The notes below the pieces were generated by a model. It was not told the origin of the DNA, searched no databases, and saw only the letters and a program-made list of their open reading frames with translations. A stretch of DNA of 64,000 bases, taken from Caenibius sp. WL. GTDB taxonomy: Bacteria > Pseudomonadota > Alphaproteobacteria > Sphingomonadales > Sphingomonadaceae. Below, piece by piece: positions 28,173-36,857 of this stretch (positions are counted from its first letter, which is position 1; every line of letters begins with the position of its first letter). The DNA is taken from assembly GCF_019803445.1 (NCBI RefSeq), contig NZ_CP081844.1:1562501-1626500 (forward strand), written 5' to 3'. A program made the position numbers and the translations under genes.

Positions 28173-29066
28173 CTAGGGCGCGCCGCGATGCTGATAGCCG
28201 AGCCCTTCCGCCGTGGCGTAGGCGATCCCCCCCGCGATCAGGGGGCTTCCGCCCGGCGCCAGAACCCGCCCGATCGCGGCGCAGGGGAAGGGAAGGGGGG
28301 CATCCTGCGGCGCGGCGAGCAGAAGCTGGTAATCGTCGCCCCAGCGCAGGGCATCCTCGCGCCGGTTCTCCGGCGCGGCGATGGGCACGGCGTCGCTGTC
28401 GAGCGCGATGGTCACGCCGCTGGCCCGCGCCATGCGCCAGCTATCGAGCAGCAGCCCGTCCGATACGTCCATCATCGCGTGGACATGGGGGGCCAGCGCC
28501 CGGCCCTCAGCAAGCAGCGGCACGGGGCGGCGATAGGCCGCGCTGTCCGCGCCGGTGCCGTCGCGCAGCGCCTCGTACCCCATCATCGCCGCGCCGACCG
28601 GGCCGGTGAGGTAGAGCGTATCGCCCGGCCGTGCGCCGCTGCGGGCGGGAACGGGGCGATGCGTCGCCCGCCCGAGAGCGGTGAGGCCGAGGACTTGCGG
28701 CCCCGTTCCGCCGTTCGTGCCCCCGATCGTGTCCCCGCCGAGCAGCGGCGTGTCGAACGCGGCGAGGACTTCGCGCAGACCGGCAAGGAAGCGCGTATCA
28801 TCCGCCCCCAGCATATAGCCGAGCAGCACGCCCAGAGGTTCGGCCCCCTTGGCGGCAAGGTCGGACAGATTGGTGGCGACAAGCTTCCATGCGACATCGG
28901 CCGGGTCCTGCCCGGGCAGGAAGTGCACGCCTTCGGCCATCGCATCGTGCGTCAGCACCAGCGTTTCGCCCCCAAGGTCGAGCACCGCGCAATCGTCCTC
29001 CAGCCCGCGCGCGGCGGGATCGTGGGCGAGTGCGCGCAGCGCGGCGATGAACCCGGCTTCGTTCAT
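28173..29066 (-). CDS. thiL: Thiamine-monophosphate kinase
   Basis: A 297-residue ThiL, which phosphorylates thiamine monophosphate to thiamine diphosphate with ATP. Typical blocks are GLEDDCAVLD (acidic metal-binding), THDAMAEGVHFLPGQDP, NLSDLAAKGAEPLGVLL, LLGGDTIGG and MDVSDGLLLDSWRMA. The length is normal. It is in the nusB-hisD-hisG direction but separated from nusB by 470 bases of repeats, so it may have its own promoter. Confidence 0.96.
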   Translation of the reverse strand: MNEAGFIAALRALAHDPAARGLEDDCAVLDLGGETLVLTHDAMAEGVHFLPGQDPADVAWKLVATNLSDLAAKGAEPLGVLLGYMLGADDTRFLAGLREVLAAFDTPLLGGDTIGGTNGGTGPQVLGLTALGRATHRPVPARSGARPGDTLYLTGPVGAAMMGYEALRDGTGADSAAYRRPVPLLAEGRALAPHVHAMMDVSDGLLLDSWRMARASGVTIALDSDAVPIAAPENRREDALRWGDDYQLLLAAPQDAPLPFPCAAIGRVLAPGGSPLIAGGIAYATAEGLGYQHRGAP

Positions 29067-29096
29067 GGCTGCCCCGTCAATCGCCGCCCGGCGTGG

Positions 29097-29124
29097 GGCA
29101 AGTTGACACAGTTGACACGGTTCA
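29097..29124 (+). repeat. TTGACACAG tandem repeat element, copy B
   Basis: Two 9-base units AGTTGACAC in tandem, preceded by GGCA and followed by GGTTCA. It has the same sequence as copy A (22551-22578) in opposite orientation. Confidence 0.75.
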
Positions 29125-29246
29125 AGGAGTGGCGGTTGTGGCTGCGTTTGATGCGCCCGTGACCACCGGGTTCCCGCCTGCGCGGGGATGACGAATATGG
29201 AGAGTGAGGAACAAGAGCGGCGCGGTCATGGATGCGCGGGTGCGGA

Positions 29247-29276
29247 GCAAGTTGACACAGTTGACACAGTTCAAGG
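29247..29276 (+). repeat. TTGACACAG tandem repeat element, copy C
   Basis: It has the same core as copy B, in the same orientation 150 bases downstream, with AGTTCAAGG instead of GGTTCAAGG after the tandem. Confidence 0.75.
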
Positions 29277-29535
29277 TGTGGGAATTGCAGTGAAGGCAGG
29301 GCGGCCCAACTCCGGCGTTGCTGCTGGCTCCCCGCCTGCATGGGGATGCCAAAAGAGCGAGGTGCCGCGCGTCGCCTTGCACAATCGTCATCCCCGCGCA
29401 GGCGGGGATTCAGTCCGGCGCCGCGGCAGCGGAAAGGTGGGCGAGGCATGGCATGGGCGCGGGACATCCGCCCTCTATGCCAAATCGGCGGGGTGTAGGA
29501 AAATGGCTTTTGCCGCCGGGGAAGAGGGATGGCCC

Positions 29536-29988
29536 TTAGCGGACGGCCTTCGCCACCGCGTCGAGCACACCGTTCACGAATTTCGCTTCGCGCTCGTCGA
29601 AGAAGGCGTGGGCGACATCGACATATTCGCTGATCGCGCTGGCCGTGGGCACATCGGCGCGGGCGACCAGTTCATAGGCCCCGGCGCGCAGGATCTGCAG
29701 CATCGTCTTGTCGAGGCGGGCGAGAGTCCAGCCCTGCGCCAGCTTGCTTTGCACCAGCGCGTCGATTTCCTCGCGCCGGGCATCGGCGCCGCGCACGATA
29801 TCGTCGAAGAAGGCGACTTCGGCCTCGGCCATCTGGTCGCCGTCCACTTCCGCGCCCAGCCGGTGCTGGTGGAATTCGTCCAGCAGGCGCGCCAGCGGCG
29901 TTTTTTCCATGTGTTGTTGATAGAGCGCCTGCACGGCGGCGAGGCGCGCGGCGGAACGGGCGCGCGCCTTGGGATTGGGAGCGTTCAT
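29536..29988 (-). CDS. nusB: Transcription antitermination factor NusB
   Basis: A 150-residue all-helical NusB, which with NusE (S10) binds boxA in rRNA operons. Diagnostic blocks are ARLAAVQALYQQHMEKT, MLQILRAGAYELVAR and ISEYVDVAHAFFDEREAKFVNGVLDAVAKAVR. The start overlaps the hisD stop (ATGA), so nusB is translated downstream of hisG-hisD. Association of nusB with his genes rather than ribH is noteworthy but not unique. Confidence 0.97.
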   Translation of the reverse strand: MNAPNPKARARSAARLAAVQALYQQHMEKTPLARLLDEFHQHRLGAEVDGDQMAEAEVAFFDDIVRGADARREEIDALVQSKLAQGWTLARLDKTMLQILRAGAYELVARADVPTASAISEYVDVAHAFFDEREAKFVNGVLDAVAKAVR

Positions 29989-31274
29989 GACAATCTTTCC
30001 TGTACGGAGCGGGCGTGGGCGGGCAGCCCTTCGGCCTCGGCCAGCGCCACGGCGGCGGGGCCGATGGCGCGCAAGGCGTCTTCGCTCACGGCGATGAAGC
30101 TGGTGCGCTTCATGAAATCGAGCACCGAAAGGCCGCTGGCGAAGCGCGCGCGGCGGCCGGTGGGCAGGACGTGGTTGGGCCCCGCGACATAATCGCCCAC
30201 CGCCTCGGGCGTATGGCGGCCGAGGAACACGCTGCCGGCGTGGCGGATTTCGGCAAACAGCGCCTCGGGATCGTCAGTCGCGATCTCGACGTGTTCGGCG
30301 GCCAGCGCATTGGCGAGGCGCGGCGCTTCGGCCAGATCGGCCACAGTGATGATGACGCCGTGATCGTCCCAGCTCTTGCGTGCGGTCTTGCCGGTGGACA
30401 GCATCGCGCATTGTACGTCGATCCGGTCTTCCACCTGTTCGCCGAAAGCGGCGTCGTCGGTGATGAGAATAGATTGCGAGGAGGGATCGTGTTCGGCCTG
30501 GCTCAGCAGATCGGCCGCGATCCAGTCCGGGCTGTTCCGGCCATCGGCGATGACGAGGATTTCGCTCGGCCCCGCCACCATGTCGATCCCGACCACGCCG
30601 TAAAGCTGGCGCTTGGCTTCGGCCACCCAGGCGTTGCCCGGCCCGGTGATGACATCGACCGGGCTGATCCGGCCGGTGCCATAAGCCAGCGCGGCAATCG
30701 CCTGCGCGCCGCCCACGCGCCAGATTTCGTCCACCCCCGCCAGATGCGCGGCGGCCAGAACCAGCGGATTGACTTCGCCCCCCGGCGTCGGCGTGGTGAC
30801 GACCAGCCGCTCCACGCCCGCGACTTTGGCCGGAATGGCGTTCATCAGCATGGAGGAGGGATAAGCCGCCCGCCCGCCGGGGACATAGAGCCCGGCGGCA
30901 TCGACCGCGCGCCATTTCGCCCCCAGCCGCACCCCGGCGGCATCGGTGAAATCGCGATCCTTGGGCAACTGGTCCGCGTGGTAGGCGCGGATGCGCTCCG
31001 CCGCCAGTTCCAGCGCGGCGCGAAGCGTCGGGTCGAGCGCCTCGAACGCTTCGCGGCAGGCTTCGGGGGCGATGCGCCAGTCGGTATCGGCAACCAGACC
31101 GTAACGGTCGAAACGCTGGGTGTATTCGACCAGCGCGTCGTCGCCCCGGGCGCGCACTTCGTTGAGAATCGTGCCGACAGTCTGCGCCACGTCACCCGCG
31201 CTTTCGCGGCGGTCGGCGACGATGCGGGCGAAGCGGGTTTCGAAATCGGGATCGGTGGTGGACAGGCGGCGCAT
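29985..31274 (-). CDS. hisD: Histidinol dehydrogenase
   Basis: A 429-residue zinc enzyme that oxidises L-histidinol to L-histidine in two NAD+-dependent steps, the last steps of the pathway. Blocks include VPGGRAAYPSSMLMNAIPAKVAGV, GTGRISPVDVITGPGNAWVAEAKR, LSQAEHDPSSQSILITDD and the C-terminal GPNHVLPTGRRARFASGLSV. The length is normal. Its start and the hisG stop share the ATGA, so the two are coupled. Confidence 0.98.
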   Translation of the reverse strand: MRRLSTTDPDFETRFARIVADRRESAGDVAQTVGTILNEVRARGDDALVEYTQRFDRYGLVADTDWRIAPEACREAFEALDPTLRAALELAAERIRAYHADQLPKDRDFTDAAGVRLGAKWRAVDAAGLYVPGGRAAYPSSMLMNAIPAKVAGVERLVVTTPTPGGEVNPLVLAAAHLAGVDEIWRVGGAQAIAALAYGTGRISPVDVITGPGNAWVAEAKRQLYGVVGIDMVAGPSEILVIADGRNSPDWIAADLLSQAEHDPSSQSILITDDAAFGEQVEDRIDVQCAMLSTGKTARKSWDDHGVIITVADLAEAPRLANALAAEHVEIATDDPEALFAEIRHAGSVFLGRHTPEAVGDYVAGPNHVLPTGRRARFASGLSVLDFMKRTSFIAVSEDALRAIGPAAVALAEAEGLPAHARSVQERLS

Positions 31275-31945
31275 CAGTTCGCCCCTTCACTTTGACAGGC
31301 CTTGCGGAAGGCATCGACCAGCGCGGCCACCCGGTCATCGGTCTTGAGCGCGGCGCGGTTGACGATCAATCGCGCGGAAATGCGCAGGATTTCCGCCGTT
31401 TCGACCAAGCCGTTCTCGCGCAGCGTGGTGCCGGTGGAAACGAGATCGACAATCCGCCCGGCCAGCCCCAGCGTCGGCGCCAGTTCCATCGCGCCGTTCA
31501 GCTTGACGCATTCGGCCTGGATGCCGCGGCTCTCGAAATAGCGGCGGGTGAGATTGGGATACTTCGTCGCCACGCGCAGGTGGCTGGTGTGGCCGCCGCC
31601 GTTGCCGGACGCCTGTCCCGCCGTGTCCTTCGGTTCGGCGATCGACAGGCGGCAGTGGCCGATGTCGAGATCGACCGGGGCATAGAGATCGGGGTAGTTG
31701 AATTCTTCCACCACGTCCGAACCGACGATCCCGGCCTGCGCCGCGCCGTGGGCGACGAACGTGGCGACATCGAACGCGCGCACGCGGATGATGCGCGTGT
31801 CGCCGCTTTCGGTGGCGAAGCTCAAAGCGCGGTTCTTCTTGTCATGGAACTCCGCCGCCGGAACGATACCGGCGCGGGCCATCACGGGCAGCGCCTCGTC
31901 CAGAATTCGCCCCTTGGGCACGGCAAAGGTCAATGGCTTGGTCAT
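31274..31945 (-). CDS. hisG: ATP phosphoribosyltransferase, short form
   Basis: A 223-residue HisG, the first enzyme of histidine synthesis (ATP plus PRPP). It starts [20 protein letters not shown] and carries [11 protein letters not shown] and the PRPP-binding loop [15 protein letters not shown]. The C-terminal regulatory domain of the long form (about 300 residues) is absent, so it should need the HisZ partner; no hisZ is visible in the window. The start at 31945 is the only position that fits the conserved N-terminus. Confidence 0.95.
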   Translation of the reverse strand: MTKPLTFAVPKGRILDEALPVMARAGIVPAAEFHDKKNRALSFATESGDTRIIRVRAFDVATFVAHGAAQAGIVGSDVVEEFNYPDLYAPVDLDIGHCRLSIAEPKDTAGQASGNGGGHTSHLRVATKYPNLTRRYFESRGIQAECVKLNGAMELAPTLGLAGRIVDLVSTGTTLRENGLVETAEILRISARLIVNRAALKTDDRVAALVDAFRKACQSEGAN

Positions 31946-32074
31946 AATGACCGCGCACTTAGTGCCTGATTGGCATAAAATGAAGCGCGGATTGCATCGG
32001 GCCGCGCCTTGGCGCAGGCTGAAGCCGCCCGATGCGGCATTTTGGCACGGGGCCAGCGCCCGAAGGACAGCACG

Positions 32075-33172
32075 ATGGACAGCGAACGACCCGCCGATGA
32101 CATGCCCCACGCGGCGATCGAGGCGATCCGGTGGCAGGCGGAATACTGCCAGCGCAACGCGGCCCCGATCACGGCGCGGGTGGTCATGGCGGAACTGGCG
32201 GTGCTGAACAGCGATACCCGGTGCGGGCGCAGGCTGCGCGAATGGCGCGATGTTCGCCCGACCGATGCGATGCCGCTGCGGCTCGCCGGGGGGCTGCACC
32301 ATCTCCATCTCACCGGGGCGGAGGCGCGGCTGGCCCCGGTCTATACCGGGGAACTGGCCGATCAGGCCATGGTGGACGATGTGGTGCTGGCGGTGGTGCG
32401 CGATCACGATGCGGCGCTGCTGCCGTGGCTCGACGGCCCGCCGCAGACCAACGAGGCGGGCCGTTCCGCCGGGATCATGGCCGGGCTGCTGTGGCTCGCG
32501 CCGCGTCTGGGGCCGCGTTTCACGCTGCACGAGATCGGGGCGAGCGCCGGGATCAACACGATGATGGACCGTTTCGCGTTCGATCTGGGCGGCGTGCGCG
32601 CGGGGGCGGCGGAGTCCCCGATGCGGATCGTGCCCGAATGGCGCGGGCCGCTGCCGCCCGCCAGCCGGGTGGAAATCACGCGCGTGCAGGGCAGCGACAT
32701 CGCCCCGATCGATCTGGCCGATGCCGAAGCGGCGGTCCGCCTCAAGAGCTATGTCTGGGCCGATGCGCGGGAACGGATGGCGCGGATCGATGCGGCGGTG
32801 GCTCTGGCGCAGGCCCGGCCGCCGCTGCTGGAACGCGCCGATGCCGCCGACTGGGTGGAAAGCTGGCTCGCCATCCCGCAGGAACAGGGGGTTACGCGGG
32901 TGCTGTTCCATTCGATCGTCTGGCAATATCTGCCGGTGCCGTCGCAATTGCGGATCGAACAGGCGATGGAACGGGCCGGCGCGCGGGCCAGCGGGGACCG
33001 CCCGCTCGCCTGGGTGCAACTGGAAACCAACCGCGAAACCTATCGCCACGAACTGCGCGTGCGCTCATGGCCCGGCGCGGACGTGCCGGATGGCGAATGG
33101 GTCGTGCTGGGCACGGCCCATGCCCACGGCGCATGGATCGAATGGTTCCGCGATCCGCTCCACGCGGAATGA
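32075..33172 (+). CDS. DUF2332 family protein
   Basis: A 365-residue protein. It begins at ATG 32075 with AAGGA seven bases upstream; 66 bases of in-frame upstream sequence are probably leader. The segments [50 protein letters not shown] and [12 protein letters not shown] match the DUF2332 family. The EIGASAGIN block resembles a methyltransferase glycine motif, but no activity is established. It is divergent from hisG and convergent with bolA. Confidence 0.85.
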   Translation: MDSERPADDMPHAAIEAIRWQAEYCQRNAAPITARVVMAELAVLNSDTRCGRRLREWRDVRPTDAMPLRLAGGLHHLHLTGAEARLAPVYTGELADQAMVDDVVLAVVRDHDAALLPWLDGPPQTNEAGRSAGIMAGLLWLAPRLGPRFTLHEIGASAGINTMMDRFAFDLGGVRAGAAESPMRIVPEWRGPLPPASRVEITRVQGSDIAPIDLADAEAAVRLKSYVWADARERMARIDAAVALAQARPPLLERADAADWVESWLAIPQEQGVTRVLFHSIVWQYLPVPSQLRIEQAMERAGARASGDRPLAWVQLETNRETYRHELRVRSWPGADVPDGEWVVLGTAHAHGAWIEWFRDPLHAE

Positions 33173-33181
33173 TCCGCGCGC

Positions 33182-33454
33182 CTATTCCCCTGGGGCCACG
33201 GCCCTGATCGCCACGGCGTGAACCCGTTCGCCGGGAATGTCGCCCAGGGCGCGGTTGACCATGCGTTGCCGTTCCAGCCGCGATTTGCCCGCGAACCGGG
33301 CGCTTTCGATCAGGATGGAAAAGTGGGATTCGCCGCTGCCGTCATCGCCCGCATGGCCGTGGTGGCGGGCGCTGTCGTTGACGACTTCCAGCCGTTCGGG
33401 GGCGAAAGCGCTTTCAAGTAGGCGTTCCATTTCTTGTTGCAGCGGGCCAGCCAT
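33182..33454 (-). CDS. BolA family protein
   Basis: A 90-residue BolA protein. It reads LQQEMERLLESAFAPERLEV, a BolA-type ESHFSILI, then RLERQRMVNRALGDI and VHAVAIRA. BolA proteins partner with monothiol glutaredoxins in iron-sulfur cluster handling. In alphaproteobacteria it is usually divergent from the J-domain gene, as here. The start at 33454 opens the conserved helix; the longer reading to 33532 runs into the J-domain gene. Confidence 0.93.
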   Translation of the reverse strand: MAGPLQQEMERLLESAFAPERLEVVNDSARHHGHAGDDGSGESHFSILIESARFAGKSRLERQRMVNRALGDIPGERVHAVAIRAVAPGE

Positions 33455-33519
33455 GAAATTTCTCCAGATTCGCGTTGCGGGGGTTCCATTATCGGGATGC
33501 ATTCCCCATCCTGAAAGGC

Positions 33520-34104
33520 GTGAGACAGACAAAATTCCAAGGCCGGTTTGAAAGTCAGGGGCGCCTGTGCCAGGCGCCGGGGTGCGAGGAGGCGGGCGAA
33601 TTCCGCGCGCCCGGCACCCGCCCCGCCGGTTTTGACGGGCCGGGCAGCTACCGCTGGTTCTGCCTCGATCACGTGCGCGCTTTCAACGCCGGATACGACT
33701 GGTTCGAGGGGATGAGCGCGGAGGAAATCCTCCACGCGCAATCCCCCACGGCGGGCTGGGCCACCGAAACCCGCGCGTTCAGCGCCAGCGCCACGGCGGG
33801 CGGCATTCCGCGCTGGGCGGACTTCGCCGATCCGCTGGACGCCATCGGCGCGCGCGCGGCGGAAATCAAACGGGCGGCAGCGGGCAACGCCAGCATGGCG
33901 CGCTTCACCCCGCGCGAACGGGATGCGCTGAACGTGATGGGGCTGGGCGGCGATGCCGACCGGCATGGCCTGCGCCGCCGCTATTCCGAACTGGTGCGCC
34001 GTTACCATCCCGACCGCAACGGCGGCGACCGCAGCCACGAAGGCCGCCTGCAGCGGGTGGTCGAAGCCTATCAGGTGCTGCGCCAGGCCGCGGCATTCGC
34101 CTGA
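33520..34104 (+). CDS. J-domain (DnaJ-like) protein
   Basis: A protein of about 194 residues. The N-terminal half has CQAPGCEEAGEFRAPG and YRWFCLDHVRAFNAGYD, with three Cys that may bind metal. The C-terminal half is a J domain with the HPD motif in RRYSELVRRYHPDRNGGD. The family is normally found between bolA and cobS/cobT in alphaproteobacteria. Here the next gene on this strand is an HxlR regulator 6.8 kb away. GTG 33520 is my best start because the conserved region begins there, but its ribosome site is poorly spaced; TTG 33475 is an alternative. Confidence 0.85.
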   Translation: MRQTKFQGRFESQGRLCQAPGCEEAGEFRAPGTRPAGFDGPGSYRWFCLDHVRAFNAGYDWFEGMSAEEILHAQSPTAGWATETRAFSASATAGGIPRWADFADPLDAIGARAAEIKRAAAGNASMARFTPRERDALNVMGLGGDADRHGLRRRYSELVRRYHPDRNGGDRSHEGRLQRVVEAYQVLRQAAAFA

Positions 34105-34458
34105 TTTTCACGCCGTGTCGGTTGACGGGGAACGGCGTTGAAGTGCGTATTGGGTTTGTCCAGCTGCGTTTATAAAACAGCGACTTGCGTGGTGCTTCTG
34201 TATTTTCTTGTGTGACTTTTCGTAGCCTGACCTTTCCGCACTGGAATGCTTCGATATTTGATGCGTGAGTGCCTCTGCCTGGCACCCCCTTCGTCATTCC
34301 CGCTTTCGCGGGAATGACGAGGATTGCTTGTTCCAGTGGGACAATCGCCAAACGAGTTCAGGGTGACGAAGTATTCGTCTGTAGGAAAGCGGAAACGGTG
34401 GGCTGCCTTCCATCCGCTACGCTCAATCCTTATTCCCGCGCAGGTGAGGCCTTGCCGA
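34105..34458. other. Intergenic region with REP-like palindrome
   Basis: There is no supported gene in these 354 bases between convergent genes. The main feature is the 34291-34320 palindrome. The remainder is AT-richer than the neighbours and shows no coding signature. Confidence 0.6.
34291..34320. repeat. REP-like palindrome with TTTC loop
   Basis: Perfect 13-base arms (TCGTCATTCCCGC) enclose a four-base TTTC loop. It belongs to the same family as 36291-36326, 42813-42856 and 47105-47130. It is located between convergent genes, where it could also stop transcription. Confidence 0.85.
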
Positions 34459-34848
34459 TCACAGAGCCTCTTCCGCCCCATAAGGCCGGGTGATCATTTC
34501 GAGCAGGTGCCCGTCCGGGTCCTCGAAATAGACGCCGCGCCCGCCCCAGTGGCGGTTGATCGTGCCGGGTTGGCTGCGCGCCGGGTCGGCCCAGTAGGTC
34601 AACCCCTGGTCCGCGATCCTGGCCATGCCCGCATCGAATTCCTCCTCGCTGACAAGGAAGGCATAATGCTGCCGCGCGACGGGGCCGGTCTTTTCCATGA
34701 AATCGAGCGAGACCCCGTTGGCCAGCGGCACGACAAGGAAATGCGCAAACGGCTGCGCGGGCGGCAGGCCGAGCATAGTGGTGAGAAAATGCGCCGAACG
34801 CTGCTTGTCATGGCACCAGACGATGGTGTGGTTGAGCATGGCGGCCAT
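34459..34848 (-). CDS. VOC family (glyoxalase-like) protein
   Basis: A 129-residue single-domain vicinal-oxygen-chelate protein. It opens LNHTIVWCHDKQRSAHF and ends with the typical GRGVYFEDPDGHLLEMITRP, which provides the C-terminal metal-ligand Glu. VOC proteins bind a divalent metal and act on glyoxals, antibiotics or catechols, and the substrate here is unknown. It is the last gene of the ten-gene VOC/GST cluster, with GGAG before the ATG and 15 bases after the GST stop. Confidence 0.9.
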   Translation of the reverse strand: MAAMLNHTIVWCHDKQRSAHFLTTMLGLPPAQPFAHFLVVPLANGVSLDFMEKTGPVARQHYAFLVSEEEFDAGMARIADQGLTYWADPARSQPGTINRHWGGRGVYFEDPDGHLLEMITRPYGAEEAL

Positions 34849-34863
34849 GGCGGTTCTCCTCGA

Positions 34864-35511
34864 TCAATCGCGATCCGGTGCGCCAAGCGGGAAGAAGGCG
34901 CGATAGGGCCGGGCGGCTTCGACGCAGCGGCTGACGGCGGGCAGAGCGAGCAGTTCGGCGCGCAGCGCGGCAAGACGCGGGCAATCCTCGGGAATCCGTT
35001 CCACCCAGTCGGCATAGAACAGCGAGGGCGCCGCGGCGCAACTGACCAGCGAGACATGCTGCGGCAGTTGATGGCTGGAAAGCCAGTTTTCGAGCCAGTG
35101 ATAAGTGCGCTGCAACGCGGCCTTGCCCGCCGCGATTTCCGCCGGATCGGGGTTTTCCGCATCGGCCAGATAGGCGTTCACCACCCGCTGCATGCTGGCC
35201 ATCACGTAGTTGTCGAACACGCGGTCGATCATCCGCACAGTGGTCGCCGCGAGCGGATCGGCCGGGATCAGCGTGCCGCCATCGGGGTGGCTGGCGGCGA
35301 GGTATTCGACGATCGCGGTGGCTTCGATCACGGTGCGTTCGCCGTCGCGCAGCACGGGGAATTTGCCCGCCGGATGGGCCGCCTGGACGAAGGCGGCATT
35401 GTCCGGATGATCGGCGCCGACTTCGCGGAATGCGTATTCCGCGCCGATGGCATGCAGCGCGATCTGCGCTTTCCAGGTGTAGGAGGAAAAGGGGTGGCCG
35501 TAGAGTTCCAT
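34864..35511 (-). CDS. Glutathione S-transferase family protein
   Basis: A 215-residue GST. The thioredoxin-fold N-terminus reads MELYGHPFSSYTWKAQIAL, with HPAGKFPVLRDGERTVIEATAIVEYLA forming the cis-Pro and the SNAIL-like glutathione-binding site. The C-terminal half is the helical domain. The catalytic residue may be the Ser pair near residue 9. The start overlaps the stop of the preceding RibD-like gene (ATGA), so they are translated together. Confidence 0.92.
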   Translation of the reverse strand: MELYGHPFSSYTWKAQIALHAIGAEYAFREVGADHPDNAAFVQAAHPAGKFPVLRDGERTVIEATAIVEYLAASHPDGGTLIPADPLAATTVRMIDRVFDNYVMASMQRVVNAYLADAENPDPAEIAAGKAALQRTYHWLENWLSSHQLPQHVSLVSCAAAPSLFYADWVERIPEDCPRLAALRAELLALPAVSRCVEAARPYRAFFPLGAPDRD

Positions 35512-36197
35512 CACCAGCGTCCTTCCGCCATGGCCTGCCGCCGGGCGCGTTCCTGCGGGGAAGGTTCCCCCGGAGTGGCGAAGGAACCGCTGTCCGCCAG
35601 CGGCCCGGCCGGTTCGTAAGTCGCCATGGCGATGCCGTTGCGCGACAGCCGGTGTTCGATCATGCGCAGCGCGCGCGGCGGCGTGCCGTCGCCGAACAAC
35701 CGCTTGCCGCCGCCCAGAAGCACCGGCGCGATCATCAGCGTCACCCGGTCGAGCAGCCCGCGTTCGAGCAACTGGGGATAGAGTGTCGAACTGCCCTGGA
35801 TGATGAGATCGGGCCCGTTCTCGGCCTTGAGCGCGGCCAGCGCGTCCATATCGGGCAGGCGGTGGCTGCCTTCCCATTCCAGTTCCCTGTCGGAGCGGGT
35901 CAGCACGTATTTGCGGGCCTTGGCGAACCCGATGGCGATGGATGCATCGGGATCGGATTCATCCTGCGGCATGAACGGCCAGTGGGCGGCGAAGATGTCG
36001 TAAGTCCGGCGGCCGAGCAGCAGATCGTATTCGCGGTCGAACAGATGGTCGATTTCCGCGCCCAGTTCCTCGTCGAACACACTCGTCAGCCATCCGCCAT
36101 GAGTGAAGCCGCCGGTGGGATCTTCCTCCGGCCCGCCCGGCGCCTGCATCACGCCGTCCAGTGACAGGAAGACGCCGCCGATGATTTTGCGTGCCAT
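35511..36197 (-). CDS. Dihydrofolate reductase / RibD C-terminal-domain family protein
   Basis: A 228-residue protein of the RibD_C family: KIIGGVFLSLDGVMQAPGG, LLLGRRTYDIFAAHWP, then LIIQGSSTLYPQLLERGLLDRVTL. Stand-alone members are NADPH-dependent reductases of unknown substrate, often found beside VOC and YCII-type genes. The last 35 residues (SGSFATPGEPSPQERARRQ) are an unusual polar tail. AGGAG lies eight bases before the start at 36197. The gene opens the downstream sub-operon of the cluster, after the 36291-36326 palindrome. Confidence 0.88.
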   Translation of the reverse strand: MARKIIGGVFLSLDGVMQAPGGPEEDPTGGFTHGGWLTSVFDEELGAEIDHLFDREYDLLLGRRTYDIFAAHWPFMPQDESDPDASIAIGFAKARKYVLTRSDRELEWEGSHRLPDMDALAALKAENGPDLIIQGSSTLYPQLLERGLLDRVTLMIAPVLLGGGKRLFGDGTPPRALRMIEHRLSRNGIAMATYEPAGPLADSGSFATPGEPSPQERARRQAMAEGRW

Positions 36198-36290
36198 GAT
36201 GCTTTCTCCTCGTTCCAATGTTCGGGCCGGGATCGGTGCCCGGCGCTGTTTCGTCGCTCTGAACCTGGCTGGCGATTATGTTCTACTCCC

Positions 36291-36326
36291 CTTTCGTCAT
36301 TCCCGCCTTCGCGGGAATGACGAAAG
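36291..36326. repeat. REP-like palindrome with CTTC loop
   Basis: Perfect 16-base arms (CTTTCGTCATTCCCGC) enclose a CTTC loop. It divides the VOC/GST cluster into two parts and sits between the PhnB-type gene stop and the RibD-type start. Confidence 0.85.
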
Positions 36327-36377
36327 TTATGTGTTCCAGCGGGATAGTCGCCAACCAGCTTCAGGGTTCATGCCTTC

Positions 36378-36857
36378 TCACCCCGCCACGGCCGCTTCGA
36401 TGGCGGCGATGTCGATCTTCTTCATCGTCAGCATCGCTTCCATCGCGCGTTTGGCGGCGGCGCGGTCGGGGCTGGCCATGGCCTCGGTCAGCGCGCGGGG
36501 GGTGATCTGCCACGACAGGCCCCAGCGATCCTTGCACCAGCCGCACTGGCTTTCCTGCCCGCCGTTGCCGACAATCGCGTTCCAGTAGCGGTCGGTTTCC
36601 TCTTGCGTGTCGGTTGCGATCTGGAAGGAGAACGCTTCGGATTGGCGGAAGGCCGGGCCGCCTTCGATGCCGATGCAGGGAATGCCCATCACGGTGAATT
36701 CCACGCTCAACACATCGCCCGCCTTGCCGGAGGGGAAATCCGCCGGGGCGCGGTGGACCGCGTCGAGCGAGGTGTCGGGGAAGGTTTCGGCATAGAAGCG
36801 GGCAGCGTGGTCCGCGCCGCTTTCGAACCATAGCGAAACGAGGGCTTTTCTAGGCAT
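36378..36857 (-). CDS. VOC family protein, PhnB/3-demethylubiquinone methyltransferase-like fold
   Basis: A 159-residue protein of the PhnB-type VOC subgroup. It opens ALVSLWFESGADHAARFYAE and contains GGPAFRQSEAFSFQI and the motif GNGGQESQCGWCKDRWGLSW, which is diagnostic. It has no methyltransferase fold despite the historic name. The C-terminus (AMEAMLTMKKIDIAAIEAAV) is the usual helical tail. It overlaps the upstream GST by eight bases. Confidence 0.9.
   Translation of the reverse strand: MPRKALVSLWFESGADHAARFYAETFPDTSLDAVHRAPADFPSGKAGDVLSVEFTVMGIPCIGIEGGPAFRQSEAFSFQIATDTQEETDRYWNAIVGNGGQESQCGWCKDRWGLSWQITPRALTEAMASPDRAAAKRAMEAMLTMKKIDIAAIEAAVAG

Larger units (their letters stand above)
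29067..29535. other. Repeat-rich intergenic region between thiL and nusB
   Basis: These 469 bases contain no supported gene. They hold two direct copies of the TTGACACAG element (29097-29124 and 29247-29276) and three GC-rich short hairpins with CCCGC-NTGC-GCGGG-like structure, near 29173-29186, 29329-29347 and 29390-29409. The last is in opposite orientation to the first, giving a compound palindromic cluster. Confidence 0.7.

Noticed and set aside
29097-29410. Regularly spaced repeats between thiL and nusB as a possible CRISPR array
   Set aside because: There are only two copies of the 28-base element, spaced 120 bases apart. The rest are hairpins of a different family, and no cas genes are near.
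30015-31295. 426-codon plus-strand frame opposite hisD
   Set aside because: It is antisense to hisD, which has full-length family motifs.
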